This document shows, in pieces, positions 1 to 9,200 of a DNA stretch of 64,000 nt. This stretch comes from Gimesia sp. GTDB taxonomy: Bacteria > Planctomycetota > Planctomycetia > Planctomycetales > Planctomycetaceae. The first letter of the stretch is position 1; each line of letters starts with the position of its first letter. A model generated the notes under the pieces. It worked only from the letters and a program-made list of their open reading frames with translations. It was not told where the DNA came from and did no database searches. The translations under genes were made by a program, and so were the position numbers. The DNA lies in assembly GCF_040219335.1 (NCBI RefSeq), contig NZ_JAVJSQ010000004.1:1-64000 (forward strand), written 5' to 3'.

Positions 1-1
1 G

Positions 2-292
2 GCAATTGTGATGTCGTCCGTGATGAGTAACACCGCAACTGCAAACCTGCTCTTGCCGATCGTTATGGGTTTGGCCGTCTCCAGCGTCACGCCCGTTATG
101 ATTGGTGTGGCTTTTGCCTGCTCGTTGGCAATGCCGCTGCCTATTTCGACTCCCCCGAACGCAATTGCGTTTGGAACTGGCGAGTTGAAAACAATCGACA
201 TGCTCAAACCTGGCTTGGTGATCGCGGTCGTCGGAGCGATGCTGGCATTTTCAACAGGCTATTGGTGGTGGGACATCGTTGGTTTGTTCTAA
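2..292 (+). CDS. SLC13/DASS-family anion:Na+ symporter, C-terminal part
   Basis: This is the 3' end of a gene whose start lies before the window; the frame is open from base 2. The visible 96 residues contain SNTATANLLLPI and, about 40 residues later, PISTPPNAIAFGTG. These are the two paired SNT and S-x-PPNAIA-type signatures of the divalent anion:Na+ symporter family (SLC13), which lines the substrate and sodium sites. The remainder is hydrophobic and ends in a last membrane segment (VIAVVGAMLAFSTGYWWW). Members import di/tricarboxylates, sulfate or phosphate; the substrate cannot be told from this fragment. The family assignment is solid, the substrate is unknown. Confidence 0.85.
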   Translation, partial: AIVMSSVMSNTATANLLLPIVMGLAVSSVTPVMIGVAFACSLAMPLPISTPPNAIAFGTGELKTIDMLKPGLVIAVVGAMLAFSTGYWWWDIVGLF

Positions 293-339
293 ATTATTGT
301 GTCGCATGAGTTGACCGTTCAATAAGAGAGGCTATTGCA

Positions 340-657
340 ATGGAAGTTCACATTCAGAAATGTCAGGAGTGCCAGTCCACGGATGTATGCAATATGCTCG
401 TGAGTGAACCAGGTCAGCCGCAAACCGTTTATGTAAAGTGCGCTTCCTGTGGCCAACTGGTCGCACGTTTCCTGTTGAGTGACTACTACCATCATGGCAA
501 GGGAATTGAATCGTGGCTGCGATCTCTGGGGCCAGCCGCGTTCGAGAGTGGTCGAGATTTCCACGATGAATTTAGTCGAGTCCAAACAGCCGCCCTGGCA
601 GGCTTCGAGGCAGCGTGTCGACGACTTGAGGAGCAGGAGCAAGTTGAACCGCCGTAG
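340..657 (+). CDS. Small zinc-ribbon protein of unknown function
   Basis: 105 residues starting at an ATG preceded by AGAGAGG about 8 bases upstream. Two Cys pairs, KCQECQ near residue 10 and KCASCGQ near residue 36, make a probable four-cysteine zinc ribbon. The rest (residues 45-105) is predicted helical and ends acidic and Gln-rich, with no membrane segment or export signal. It lies 47 bases after the transporter on the same strand and may be co-transcribed with it. I do not recognise a named family beyond the ribbon. The role is unknown. Confidence 0.7.
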   Translation: MEVHIQKCQECQSTDVCNMLVSEPGQPQTVYVKCASCGQLVARFLLSDYYHHGKGIESWLRSLGPAAFESGRDFHDEFSRVQTAALAGFEAACRRLEEQEQVEPP

Positions 658-988
658 AGTGGCCAGTTTCAACAATGGCGATGTCAAAAAACATCTCAGA
701 GAAACTCAAGGACTTCGATTTTCCGAGACCAAATGCTATACACCGGCTCGTTGAAATTACGTTCTGATGCCTCATATATTTGCGAGTGCATTTTCGGTTG
801 AACACTCTACTGCGTGTGATCGGTTCGCTTCCCCCAGGAATGACACCGGCCATAAGACTCAGACTGTTCCTTGACGATCCCAGTCCTTGCCCCGAGCCAG
901 GCGCTGGCTTCCTTCAAAGGCTCTTGAGGGACCGTTGTGTAGTGGATTTCGGCCACAGTTTGCGGTGCGTGATCAAGAATCAAACGCT
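658..988. other. Gap between convergent genes, no feature seen
   Basis: About 330 bases between the zinc-ribbon gene and the convergently transcribed phosphodiesterase. Open frames here look like shadows without family resemblance. I see no strong hairpin with a U-tract, no tRNA and no repeat. Confidence 0.4.
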
Positions 989-2383
989 TCAGTTGCTGGT
1001 CTGTATTGCTTGCAACAATGGTTTACCGTCGACATCAGGGTATTTGAGTCCCAGTAGTTTCGCGATCGTGGGAGCGATCACGGTATTGTCCACAGTTGGA
1101 AGCTTTATTCCTGTTCGAATGCCAGCACCAGACAGGATGCACATGGCATTCATCTTCGGAAGTTTTGCCAGAAACCCATGTGAGCCCAGAGACGTTCGCG
1201 CTTCTTCATATGTGGTGACAAGCGTATCTCCCGTCACGGAATCTGAGACTGCATATCCATCTTTCGCGATTAAAATGGCGTCGGGTACCTGGTTGTATTC
1301 ACGCGGGTGCGGGAATCCGACTTCTTCAAAGCGATCTGGCAAGAGAACATCGGCGACACCTTCCTGCCCTGAGAACATCTTCTTGAAATCAGCAGAAGTC
1401 CGAGCAGCTTCAGCTGGATTAGTGCAGTACACGAGACCAATGCCACCTTCCGGAATGACATGTACCTGTGCCTGCGTCAGCTTTCCCCCCTCGACCTTCA
1501 ATAAACCTGCCTGTCGCAGTAAAATGTTCGGCCGAATCGCTTTGGGTGTGAGGGTGAAACCGTGATCAGACACCAGGATAACCGTCGTCTTATCACGAAT
1601 TCCAGCGTCATCGATCGCGTCTATAATTCGAGAGACACACATGTCAGCATACGCATTGGCAGTGTAGCCTTCTTGTGACTGTGCTCCCCGCTTGTGATGT
1701 GTCGCATCATTGTTCAGAAGATGGACAAGCATGAGATGTGGTTTACGTTCACAAATTAAATGACACGCTGCTTCAGTCCAGACATAATCCAACCCGACAA
1801 TGCTGGCTTTACGAAAAGAGGTGTGCGTCTCGTCCTTCAAGAGGCCCTTTTCAATCAGTTCTGTTCGCAACCGTGGTGTCGTGTAATCAAGGGCCTCAGG
1901 AACATCAGGAAACTGGTCATCAAACGACTTCGAATTGCGAGTACACGGCCAGTTCACTTCAGCAGTTCTAAGCCCTGCAGCATGAGCCACATCCACTACG
2001 GTGGGAACTTTTACAAGCTCACTCTGGTCACGATGTGAATCAATCTTTACCGGTACTCCAATCCCACCACGCATGAGAACCCCATTTGCAAGTACACCAT
2101 GTCGACCGGGTTTCATGCCTGTCACCAAAGTTGTGTGGTTGGGCCAGGTTACAGAAGGGTCAGAAACTTTCATTCCGCCATCAACGATACAGCCTTCGCG
2201 CGCGAGTCGACGAATTGTTGGCAACGGAACTTTAGGATCATCAACAAGATAGGCTGCTAACCCGTCAATGCTGATGACAACCACGTGATGTTGACCATCG
2301 GCTGCTTGTGCCACGGTCAGAGTGTTTAGACAGACCAGGGCAACAACAATTAGACAGTAGAACTGACAATAACTATTACGCAT
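989..2383 (-). CDS. Secreted type I phosphodiesterase / nucleotide pyrophosphatase (alkaline-phosphatase fold)
   Basis: 464 residues if started at the ATG preceded by GGGGAGA nine bases upstream; an in-frame upstream start adding 13 residues has no such site. Residues 1-27 form a signal peptide (FYCLIVVALVCLNTLTVAQA). The catalytic layout of the PF01663 family is visible. VVISIDG supplies the first metal-binding Asp. SVTWPNHTTLVTG carries the Thr nucleophile. NNDATHH and VSDHGF supply the second metal site. These enzymes are two-zinc hydrolases of phosphodiester or phosphomonoester bonds in the periplasm. Substrate is unknown. It is transcribed divergently from the cold-shock gene. Confidence 0.85.
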   Translation of the reverse strand: MRNSYCQFYCLIVVALVCLNTLTVAQAADGQHHVVVISIDGLAAYLVDDPKVPLPTIRRLAREGCIVDGGMKVSDPSVTWPNHTTLVTGMKPGRHGVLANGVLMRGGIGVPVKIDSHRDQSELVKVPTVVDVAHAAGLRTAEVNWPCTRNSKSFDDQFPDVPEALDYTTPRLRTELIEKGLLKDETHTSFRKASIVGLDYVWTEAACHLICERKPHLMLVHLLNNDATHHKRGAQSQEGYTANAYADMCVSRIIDAIDDAGIRDKTTVILVSDHGFTLTPKAIRPNILLRQAGLLKVEGGKLTQAQVHVIPEGGIGLVYCTNPAEAARTSADFKKMFSGQEGVADVLLPDRFEEVGFPHPREYNQVPDAILIAKDGYAVSDSVTGDTLVTTYEEARTSLGSHGFLAKLPKMNAMCILSGAGIRTGIKLPTVDNTVIAPTIAKLLGLKYPDVDGKPLLQAIQTSN

Positions 2384-2657
2384 GCAAGCTTTCTCCCCAG
2401 GGATTGATCCATTAAAAATCATTTTAACAAATCAACCATCCGAGTCTAAAGTAATTCCAAAAGATCCAGCGAACCACAAAGGCGTCCTGTCACGTCTCCA
2501 GGAATGACAATATTCACAAGACTAAGAGTTCTGTCGTAACCCGGTCCGTTCGCTATGCTGAGCACACTAGGAAATTTATCTCCTGGAAGCCAGGCTCTAT
2601 GAAGACCTGCAAACTGAAGAAGTCGCAGTCTGAAGCCGCCTTAAAGATTACTCAGAA

Positions 2658-2686
2658 TTGACTTTGAACATATGATTGTGTACTAT
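2658..2686 (+). promoter_or_regulatory. Probable sigma70 promoter of the cold-shock gene
   Basis: TTGACT (2658-2663) and TACTAT (2681-2686) are separated by exactly 17 bases, a near-consensus housekeeping promoter. Transcription would start near 2693, giving an untranslated leader of about 90 bases before the ATG at 2782. Such leaders are common in cold-shock genes, though no known thermosensor fold was identified. Confidence 0.6.
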
Positions 2687-2781
2687 TACGTCTTCCTGAT
2701 CGATGACTTTTTGGGCTTTGAAGATGTATTTATGGCTGCATATGTTCAGGATAAGTTTTGAGTGAAGCGAAAGACGAAGTA

Positions 2782-2979
2782 ATGACTGAAGGTACTATTA
2801 AGAGAGTAGTTGACAAAGGGTTTGGATTCATTGATAACGGAACTGGAACAGATATGTTCTTCCACATGTCAAATCTTGAAGGAATCCAGTTCGATGATCT
2901 TCAAGAAGGTCAACGTGTTGAGTACACTGAAGGACAAGGTCCTAAGGGCCCACGTGCTGAGAACGTTCGAGCTATCTGA
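2782..2979 (+). CDS. Cold-shock domain protein (CspA family)
   Basis: 65 residues, the whole length of one cold-shock domain. It begins MTEGTIKRVVDKGFGFI and contains RNP1 (KGFGFI) and RNP2-like (DMFFHMS), the aromatic single-strand nucleic-acid-binding surface, and it ends QGPKGPRAENV. A TTG 24 bases upstream could add eight residues (SEAKDEV), but family members normally begin at the chosen Met. The protein binds RNA or ssDNA and melts secondary structure or acts as an antiterminator. It is a single-gene unit with its own promoter and terminator. Confidence 0.93.
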   Translation: MTEGTIKRVVDKGFGFIDNGTGTDMFFHMSNLEGIQFDDLQEGQRVEYTEGQGPKGPRAENVRAI

Positions 2980-2983
2980 GCTC

Positions 2984-3081
2984 CAACCCCATGATGAAGT
3001 CTGACTGGGGTTGTCGTCAATGACCTGCAATGCCTTATCAGAGTGATCACAGAAGCCGGTGAGAAATCGTCGGCTTTTTTT
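2984..3081 (+). terminator. Hairpins and terminator after the cold-shock gene
   Basis: A 7-bp perfect stem (CAACCCC/GGGGTTG, 2984-3013) follows the stop codon. A second stem AAGCCG/CGGCTT (3053-3076) is followed by a T run to 3081, the likely intrinsic terminator. Confidence 0.6.
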
Positions 3082-3166
3082 ATGCGCCTCGACTTCCTGC
3101 TGATCAACATGAGTTTTGTTATCGGGTTAACAGGCGGGCAATCTTCGTCTTCTGAAAAAGAGACTC

Positions 3167-4741
3167 ATGTTTAAACGGAACTGCCTAAACGTCTTTCTAT
3201 CCCTCACAGTGCTGCTGTTGTATGCCGCACAATCAAAATGCGAAGCCGGAAACGATGCTGGCACAGCCATCCCCGCCGCTTACGGTGTGCGATGGAAACT
3301 CATCGAAGACGAAGTGAAAGACTATCTCGCCCCCTGCGAACGGATCGGATTAGCAAAAGACCTCAAGGCGACCGACTTCGATGAAATCCCACCCTTCAGC
3401 CAAATGCGGCTGTGTAATGTCCTGCAGTGGGAAGAGGGGGAGGCCACGATGACTTATGCTGACGAACCCGGTTTCTCGCTGACGGGCAGCAATGGGAATG
3501 TCTTCGTGGAAATCCCCCGGCACTATGCAAGGCGATATGTGAAGGACGGGTATGAATACCGTTTTGTCAGTGATAAGCCACTACCCGGATTTGTTGTTGA
3601 TCCAGCCTTCGTAGAAGACGGTCGGGAACTGCCGGCGATCTATGTCAGCGCCTACGAAGCCCACGTGCGCGACGGCAAGATGCTGAGTATCTCGGGCGTC
3701 TACCCGACCGCAGATGGCACGCGACCCGAATACCGTAGCTTTGCGCGGGCCAACGGGCCAGGCTATGGAATTCTCGATCTCCGCACGTTGAATCTGCTGC
3801 AGAATCTGTTCCTGGTGGAACAGGCCACTCGCGACAGTCAGGCAGCGGTGGGCGGCGGCTGGGGAAAAATCCTGCAACCCTCGCGCGGCGCACGTCTGCG
3901 ATGTGCGCTGGCAGAGCAAAATACCAACCGGTTTATTGTCAGCAACTGGAGTTCGTATCACTCCCAAAAACTGTTCGTTGGGTCCGCAATTCAAATGGTG
4001 GACTGGAATGATCAGCATACGGTGCTGGCGAACGAACGCACCATCGTGCGTGTGGAGGCCGATACGCCGCGTGATGGAATGACTTCGATCTACTTCGATG
4101 GAACGCCGCTCGACACGACCACGAACATGATGCTTGGCGGTGCTGCTCAGAAAACCGGTTGGGCCGACAGCCTGCAGGCACCCTCGGACCACACGCCACC
4201 CAACGGCGACGGAGCAGACGCCAGTTATCGCTGTGCAGTAAGATACCGCTACATGGAGAACCTGTGGGGCAATGTCTGGCATTTTATTGACGGGCTGAAC
4301 TTCAAAAACGGCCAGGCGTACGTCTGCGACAACATGCGTGATTACGCCAGCGACGTGACCAGCGGCGCATATCGGCCGACCGGCATCACCCAGGAGATCC
4401 AGACCGACAACGGCACCGTCGGCGGCGATCGCGAGCGGAACTACATGAAGAACCTGACCTTCAATCCGGCTCATCCCCTGCTGGCACTTCCCCTGGATTA
4501 CGTTAATCAAGGCGTGGAGTCGGTGCCGCACGCACAAAAAACTCCGCGTCTCGGCAGTGACACGCTGCGGCATAATAACTTCGGTGACTACTACTATCTC
4601 AGCAAAAGCGCAACCTGTTACGTGCACGGCGGCGGATTCGACCACTACTGGCGCTGCGGATTATTCACACTCCGCGGCTGGCAGACAGACACCAGACGCT
4701 GGTATCTCTACGGTGCTCGCATGATTTATAAGCCGCTCTGA
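3167..4741 (+). CDS. Secreted protein with phage-tail/collar-like sequence
   Basis: 524 residues. Residues 1-26 are a signal peptide. From about residue 60 the sequence follows the pattern familiar from Gram-positive phage tail or collar proteins: MRLCNV, then GFSLTGSNGNVFVEIPRHY, YEYRFVSDKPLPGF, DPAFVEDG and YVSAYEA. The C-terminal 60 residues (HNNFGDYYYLSK, GGGFDHYW, RCGLFTLRGW, LYGARMIYKPL) resemble the terminal C-type-lectin-like fold of such tail proteins. No phage genes surround it, and the signal peptide says it is exported. A role in surface binding or adhesion is inference. The ATG has AAGAGA eight bases upstream. Confidence 0.6.
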   Translation: MFKRNCLNVFLSLTVLLLYAAQSKCEAGNDAGTAIPAAYGVRWKLIEDEVKDYLAPCERIGLAKDLKATDFDEIPPFSQMRLCNVLQWEEGEATMTYADEPGFSLTGSNGNVFVEIPRHYARRYVKDGYEYRFVSDKPLPGFVVDPAFVEDGRELPAIYVSAYEAHVRDGKMLSISGVYPTADGTRPEYRSFARANGPGYGILDLRTLNLLQNLFLVEQATRDSQAAVGGGWGKILQPSRGARLRCALAEQNTNRFIVSNWSSYHSQKLFVGSAIQMVDWNDQHTVLANERTIVRVEADTPRDGMTSIYFDGTPLDTTTNMMLGGAAQKTGWADSLQAPSDHTPPNGDGADASYRCAVRYRYMENLWGNVWHFIDGLNFKNGQAYVCDNMRDYASDVTSGAYRPTGITQEIQTDNGTVGGDRERNYMKNLTFNPAHPLLALPLDYVNQGVESVPHAQKTPRLGSDTLRHNNFGDYYYLSKSATCYVHGGGFDHYWRCGLFTLRGWQTDTRRWYLYGARMIYKPL

Positions 4742-4942
4742 GTATCAGTTAGACCGACCAGGATGATGTTTTCCAAAATCAAGTACGAGTCTGAATGAAT
4801 TGAGACTTGGCACCTTTGTTGAATCCTTCACACAATGTTCGCAAAGTGCTCATTGAGTTCTCGTTCATCTTTGTGCGCTCAGGTCCAATTCGGAGAGTAT
4901 AGGCAATGACTTAAACCAGGCGCCCACAATTTCTGGGGAACT

Positions 4943-5425
4943 TTACCCGGCGTTCAATCTCCAGATCGTGAAGTTTAACACGCTGGCGAAGCTGACCCAG
5001 GCCAGATACGGCACCATCAGCCAGCCGGCTGCTCTTGAACATCGAAAGAATGTAACAGTCGTTGCAATAATAGCAAGCCAGAGGATTACGATCTCCGCGA
5101 ACGCCCAGCTAGGTTCATGCATGCCGAAGAAGATCCATGACCAGGCGACGTTCAAGCTGAGTTGCCCTGCGAACAGCGTGAGAGGCATCCTCGCAGCCTT
5201 TAACCCTTCCGGTTTCCAGACTATCCAGGCTGCGATCGCCATCATCACGAAAAGCGTAGTCCATACTGGGCCAAAAACAGAGTCCGGTGGATTCCACATC
5301 GGCTTCTCGATGGTCTTGTACCAGCCCTCGATCTCGGGCGTGGTTGCGATGGCTCCCAGACCGCCCGCTCCCAGACAGATAACGATAAAGACCACAAGGC
5401 CGGTCCAGCGAGCGCGTTCGGTCAT
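4943..5425 (-). CDS. tspO: TspO/MBR-family tryptophan-rich sensory membrane protein
   Basis: 160 residues with five predicted membrane helices, the normal family length. It contains the family hallmarks [36 protein letters not shown], and a final helix ending LNFTIWRLN. The start was chosen because AGGGAGGAAACAG sits just upstream; a longer frame adds 17 residues without such a site. TspO binds tetrapyrroles and is linked to porphyrin or light/oxygen stress responses. It lies 53 bases downstream of the coiled-coil gene on the same strand, so the two are probably co-transcribed. Confidence 0.92.
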   Translation of the reverse strand: MTERARWTGLVVFIVICLGAGGLGAIATTPEIEGWYKTIEKPMWNPPDSVFGPVWTTLFVMMAIAAWIVWKPEGLKAARMPLTLFAGQLSLNVAWSWIFFGMHEPSWAFAEIVILWLAIIATTVTFFRCSRAAGWLMVPYLAWVSFASVLNFTIWRLNAG

Positions 5426-5478
5426 ACTGTTTCCTCCCTTTTGGGATCGAGGTATTGCGATTGATTCACGTGGCAATC

Positions 5479-5763
5479 CTATTGAAAATGAGAGGATGCT
5501 CGCTCAAAGCCGGCCTGCAAGTCGGAGAACGCCTTCTCTGCGCTGCTTTTGAGATCTTCCCAAGCTTGTTCCCCCGCGGATTGCAGCTCGTCCAGCTTAC
5601 TCTGGGCTTCGTTCCGCTGTTGACGTAACTCGTTCAGGCGTCTCTCGTAGCTGATTTTCGTGTCGGCCTCTGCCTCTCGGGCTTTGGCCTCCCACTGATC
5701 CAGCTTAGCGTTCCATTCGTCTATTTGGGCTTTGAGTTTCTCCACATAGGCGTCACGGGACAT
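5479..5763 (-). CDS. Short cytosolic coiled-coil protein
   Basis: 94 residues, almost entirely charged and helical with heptad periodicity ([40 protein letters not shown]). There is no membrane segment or signal peptide. GGAGGAGAAAG directly precedes the ATG, one of the strongest ribosome sites in the window. Proteins of this type occur in many environmental bacteria, often near stress genes. It is the first gene of a probable two-gene unit with tspO. The function is unknown. Confidence 0.8.
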   Translation of the reverse strand: MSRDAYVEKLKAQIDEWNAKLDQWEAKAREAEADTKISYERRLNELRQQRNEAQSKLDELQSAGEQAWEDLKSSAEKAFSDLQAGFERASSHFQ

Positions 5764-5861
5764 CTTTCTCCTCCAGTCGATTTATGTAAATTAACGATAC
5801 CTCTGCTCATTCTAGTCATTTACCGAGATTAATCGAGTCAACCGCGGGGGCGCTGGTGTGA

Positions 5862-6245
5862 GCACCATGCCAGCGAATCAACAGAGCAATTGCCTGGTTA
5901 TTACAACAAAGCGACCTGAATCCCGTCCTGAAGTGGAATACAGCAGACTGGGATGAAATCCCGGCTGATTTTGGACGGAAGTTATACTTGCTGGCGTGCT
6001 GGAATAAACCGGTGTCGAACCACAAGCTGAACGAACCAGCAGAGGAAAAGCTCACAAGCATTACGATTTGGCCAGATGATTTCGGTGACCTCGTCAAACT
6101 CGCTGGAAATTCTCTTCCTGCCGAATCTGCTCTACTTCATTTTGCCGGTTTCAGGGAGATTGGCGGCGTAAGTGAGGTCTGCTCGTCCCGCAAAGCTTTG
6201 ACGTCAATCGGATCGTCGGTCGTCCACTGGCTGACTTCCGGTTGA
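5862..6245 (+). pseudogene. Possible remnant reading frame without start codon
   Basis: An open frame on the plus strand reads like real protein (KWNTADWDEIPADFG, LLACWNKPV, EEKLTSITIWPDDFGDLV) but follows a stop at 5859 and has no ATG or ribosome site. It runs about 109 bases into the antisense of the PQQ gene before stopping. It fills most of the gap 5764-6136. It may be the tail of a lost gene, or chance. I do not recognise a family. Confidence 0.2.
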
Positions 6246-9200
6246 TGTACCATCGCGAACGAGGTCTGCAGCGGGTAATTGCAGATGCAGCCGGTCGAGA
6301 AACAGGGCACGCTCAACAGGCCGTCAGCGGCGACCAGGCTGTTGCTGCAGCCCGATCTGAGGTTCCGCAGACTGAACTCTTTGTTTTGATCCATGTCCAC
6401 ATACGTGGCACAGTTATTCCGCAGAAAGAGCAGGTTCTGATTGCCCACGGTGTAGTTACAGCCGCTCCGCTTGAACAGGGGGGAGGTGGAGAGTTGCTCG
6501 CCGGTCAGGAGGTCATACTTGATCCCTGCCTGGTTGATAAACGAATCATCATAGAGCATCAGTGGCTGCATTCCGATCGGCTTCTCCCAGACAATCTCGC
6601 CCGTCGCCGCGTTGATCGCCTGCATCTCTTTCAGCTTGCCCGTATACAGGAACTTGGACTGATACGAGTAGGCAGACCAGTCGTCGTAGGGACGAATCGC
6701 CAGTGGGCCGCGACCGGTCATCACCCGATGCCCGTATTGCCGGTCATACTTCCATTTGACTGTACCGTCAGCTGCATCCAGTGCCAGCACGGTCGAAGTA
6801 AAGGTCTCGGGAGCCGTGCCACGACGCATCAGGTGGTCAGCCTTGAGCGGCGCGATCGAATCAGTGCAGTAGACCAGTCCTTCACCAATAACGATCGAAT
6901 GAATGTTGAAGCGTTCGATCGCGGATGTTGACCAGAGCTGTTTGCCAGTTTTCCTGTCAAACGCCACAATCGTTTTCGCATCCCATAAACCCGACTCAAT
7001 CGCCGGGTGACTGCTGCCTTTAGGCAGGTCATAGCCGACCGCGATCAGAATCAGCGGATCAGAGACTCGCACATCGACCACGCCCGGCTCTCCTTGCAAT
7101 GCAGGATCGAGCTGGCATGAGAGCGTCTGGACGATCGAGCCGTCCGCCGGGTTCAGAATCACGCATTCGGAGTTCCGGCCGACAATCACTGCATCGGGTA
7201 AGGTCGCAAAACGGACAATCGAGGTTCCGGTATCGAAGTTCCACAACAGACGCCCGGTGTATGCGTCGAGGGCCGTCAGCCGTTTCGCCCGGTCATCGAA
7301 GGCCACCAGTCGCCCACCGGCCACCTGCGGCTTCACGCCCCGTCCGTAATCCTTGAACTTGTGAAACCCGTGGCCGGGACCGTCGCCATACCAGAGAATC
7401 CCCAGCGGCGCCTTGACCAGTTTGTCACGTGAAAAGTAAGACCGGGCTCCATCCGAACATTCGTGCGTCCAGTCGGACGAGCCGGGCAGGGCACCGACCC
7501 GCATCAGGAAGACCTTGTCCTGTCGCTGTTTCACGTCCCAATGTTGAGTATCCAGGCCGTCAATCACCTGTTGAATCACCGTCCGATTTTCTTCATTCAC
7601 CGTCAGGCAGGCCACGCCCCCATAAGGCCTCACCACGTTCAGTCGCTCCTTCGCAGCAATCGCACTCTGCGCGGCGGGACTCTGATCGATGATCAGATCC
7701 GCCAGATAATGCGGCAACTGAAAGGTATCAGGATCAGCCTGAATCACCTGAATGTTCCTGCCATACCCGTCGACATTTTGAAATTTATTCCGCAATCGGC
7801 TGACCATCGCGGCATCGTCTTCAACGACGATCAGGCGAACATTGGCAACCTGCAGAATCGCCTCGGGCAACGACTCGTGGCCCAGGCCCAGCAGCACTAC
7901 GTAACCGGGCTTCACGGAATTTGCCACACCCGCTTTAATAGAACTCGCATCCAGATACTCAAAGGCAGCATGAGTCACTTCCTCGGGGATTTTCGGCAGC
8001 GGAACATGCGCCAGCTGGTGCCATTTGTGTTTCTGCGATTTTGCCTGAAAACAGTGCAGCTCGCCGTTCAAACAGGAAACAATCAGACGCTGATTGGCGG
8101 CGATCAGCGAGCCAACCGTGTCATTCAGTTTTTCCTTCCAGACCAGTTTCGCTGATTTTCCGTCCGCCGCGATCTCCGCAGCAAACAGTGTCGCCCCCAC
8201 ATGCCCATACAGGGTTTTGCCGGCCTTGATGACGGAATGCGTCACCCCTTTGCCCAGCTTCGTATCCAGTTTCCAGAGCAGGGGGGCTTCCCACTTGCCG
8301 GGATTGAGCGTCTGCGCCCCCAGCTTTTTCTCGTACTGTCCTTTCTTCGCCTTTGAAAGATCATAGGCGTAGATCACCCCTTTCTCGACGCCGTAACTGA
8401 TTCCCTCATCATAGGTCGCCCGATAACTGCAACCGGGCATCATCTTGTAGGCATTGAACGGCCCTTCAAAGAGATCCCGCTTGGGTGTGCTCCAGGACTC
8501 GGGCGCATTCTTCCCCGCTTCCACCCAGCGGTTGCCGACTTCGCGTCCGTCTGACAGATTCACCACGCCGGAATGCCCGACCAGCAAAACCTCACCCGCT
8601 GCGGTCACGCGGGAATCCCCGTTACGATAGCCCTGTACGTAGTAGTACATTTTGCCCGTTTCGGGATCAATGCGGGCCGGCATTGAACGGCCGTTGGGCA
8701 CGACCAGCATCCCGTCTGCGATCAGGCAATACCCTTGTGGTGAAAGCCCCGCTTCCTGCAGGTAATTATGATCGATGCGGACATTCTTCAGGAACTGAAT
8801 TCGCTGATTGATCCACTTTCGTTTGCCTGTTTCTATATCGACAGCACTCAGATAGGTTCCCATCGAAGGCCAGATCCCCGCGCCAAAGAAGGCGACACCG
8901 TCCTTCACGACCGGTGCACCGCGGACAGGCCAGTAGGAAATCAGACGATCATTGCCCAGATGCCACCTGCGGGGATGCGTCTCGGGGGCCCCGGTGATTT
9001 TCCAGCGGAGTTTCCCGTCTGGCAGATTGAGACAGTAGAGGTAGCCGTCGTCCGAACCGAACAGCACGTTGTCTTCCACGACCACCGGTGCGAACCGGAT
9101 CGGCCCATTAGTCTCATAGCGCCAGAGCACATCCCCTGTGTTTGCATCGAAAGCACTCAAATTGCCATCCAGCGGAGAGCCGAGGAGAATGCGATCGCCG

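Noticed and set aside
3581-4645. 354-residue open frame on the minus strand within the secreted phage-tail-like gene
   Set aside because: It is antisense to a gene with a clear signal peptide, recognisable family pattern and ribosome site; its own translation shows no family resemblance and reflects codon bias.
4570-4741. Possible diversity-generating-retroelement variable region at the end of the tail-like protein
   Set aside because: The terminal lectin-like fold invites the idea, but no reverse transcriptase, template repeat or accessory gene is present in the window.
3167-4741. Prophage around the phage-tail-like gene
   Set aside because: Flanking genes are a cold-shock protein and a tspO pair; no capsid, terminase, holin or integrase genes are near.
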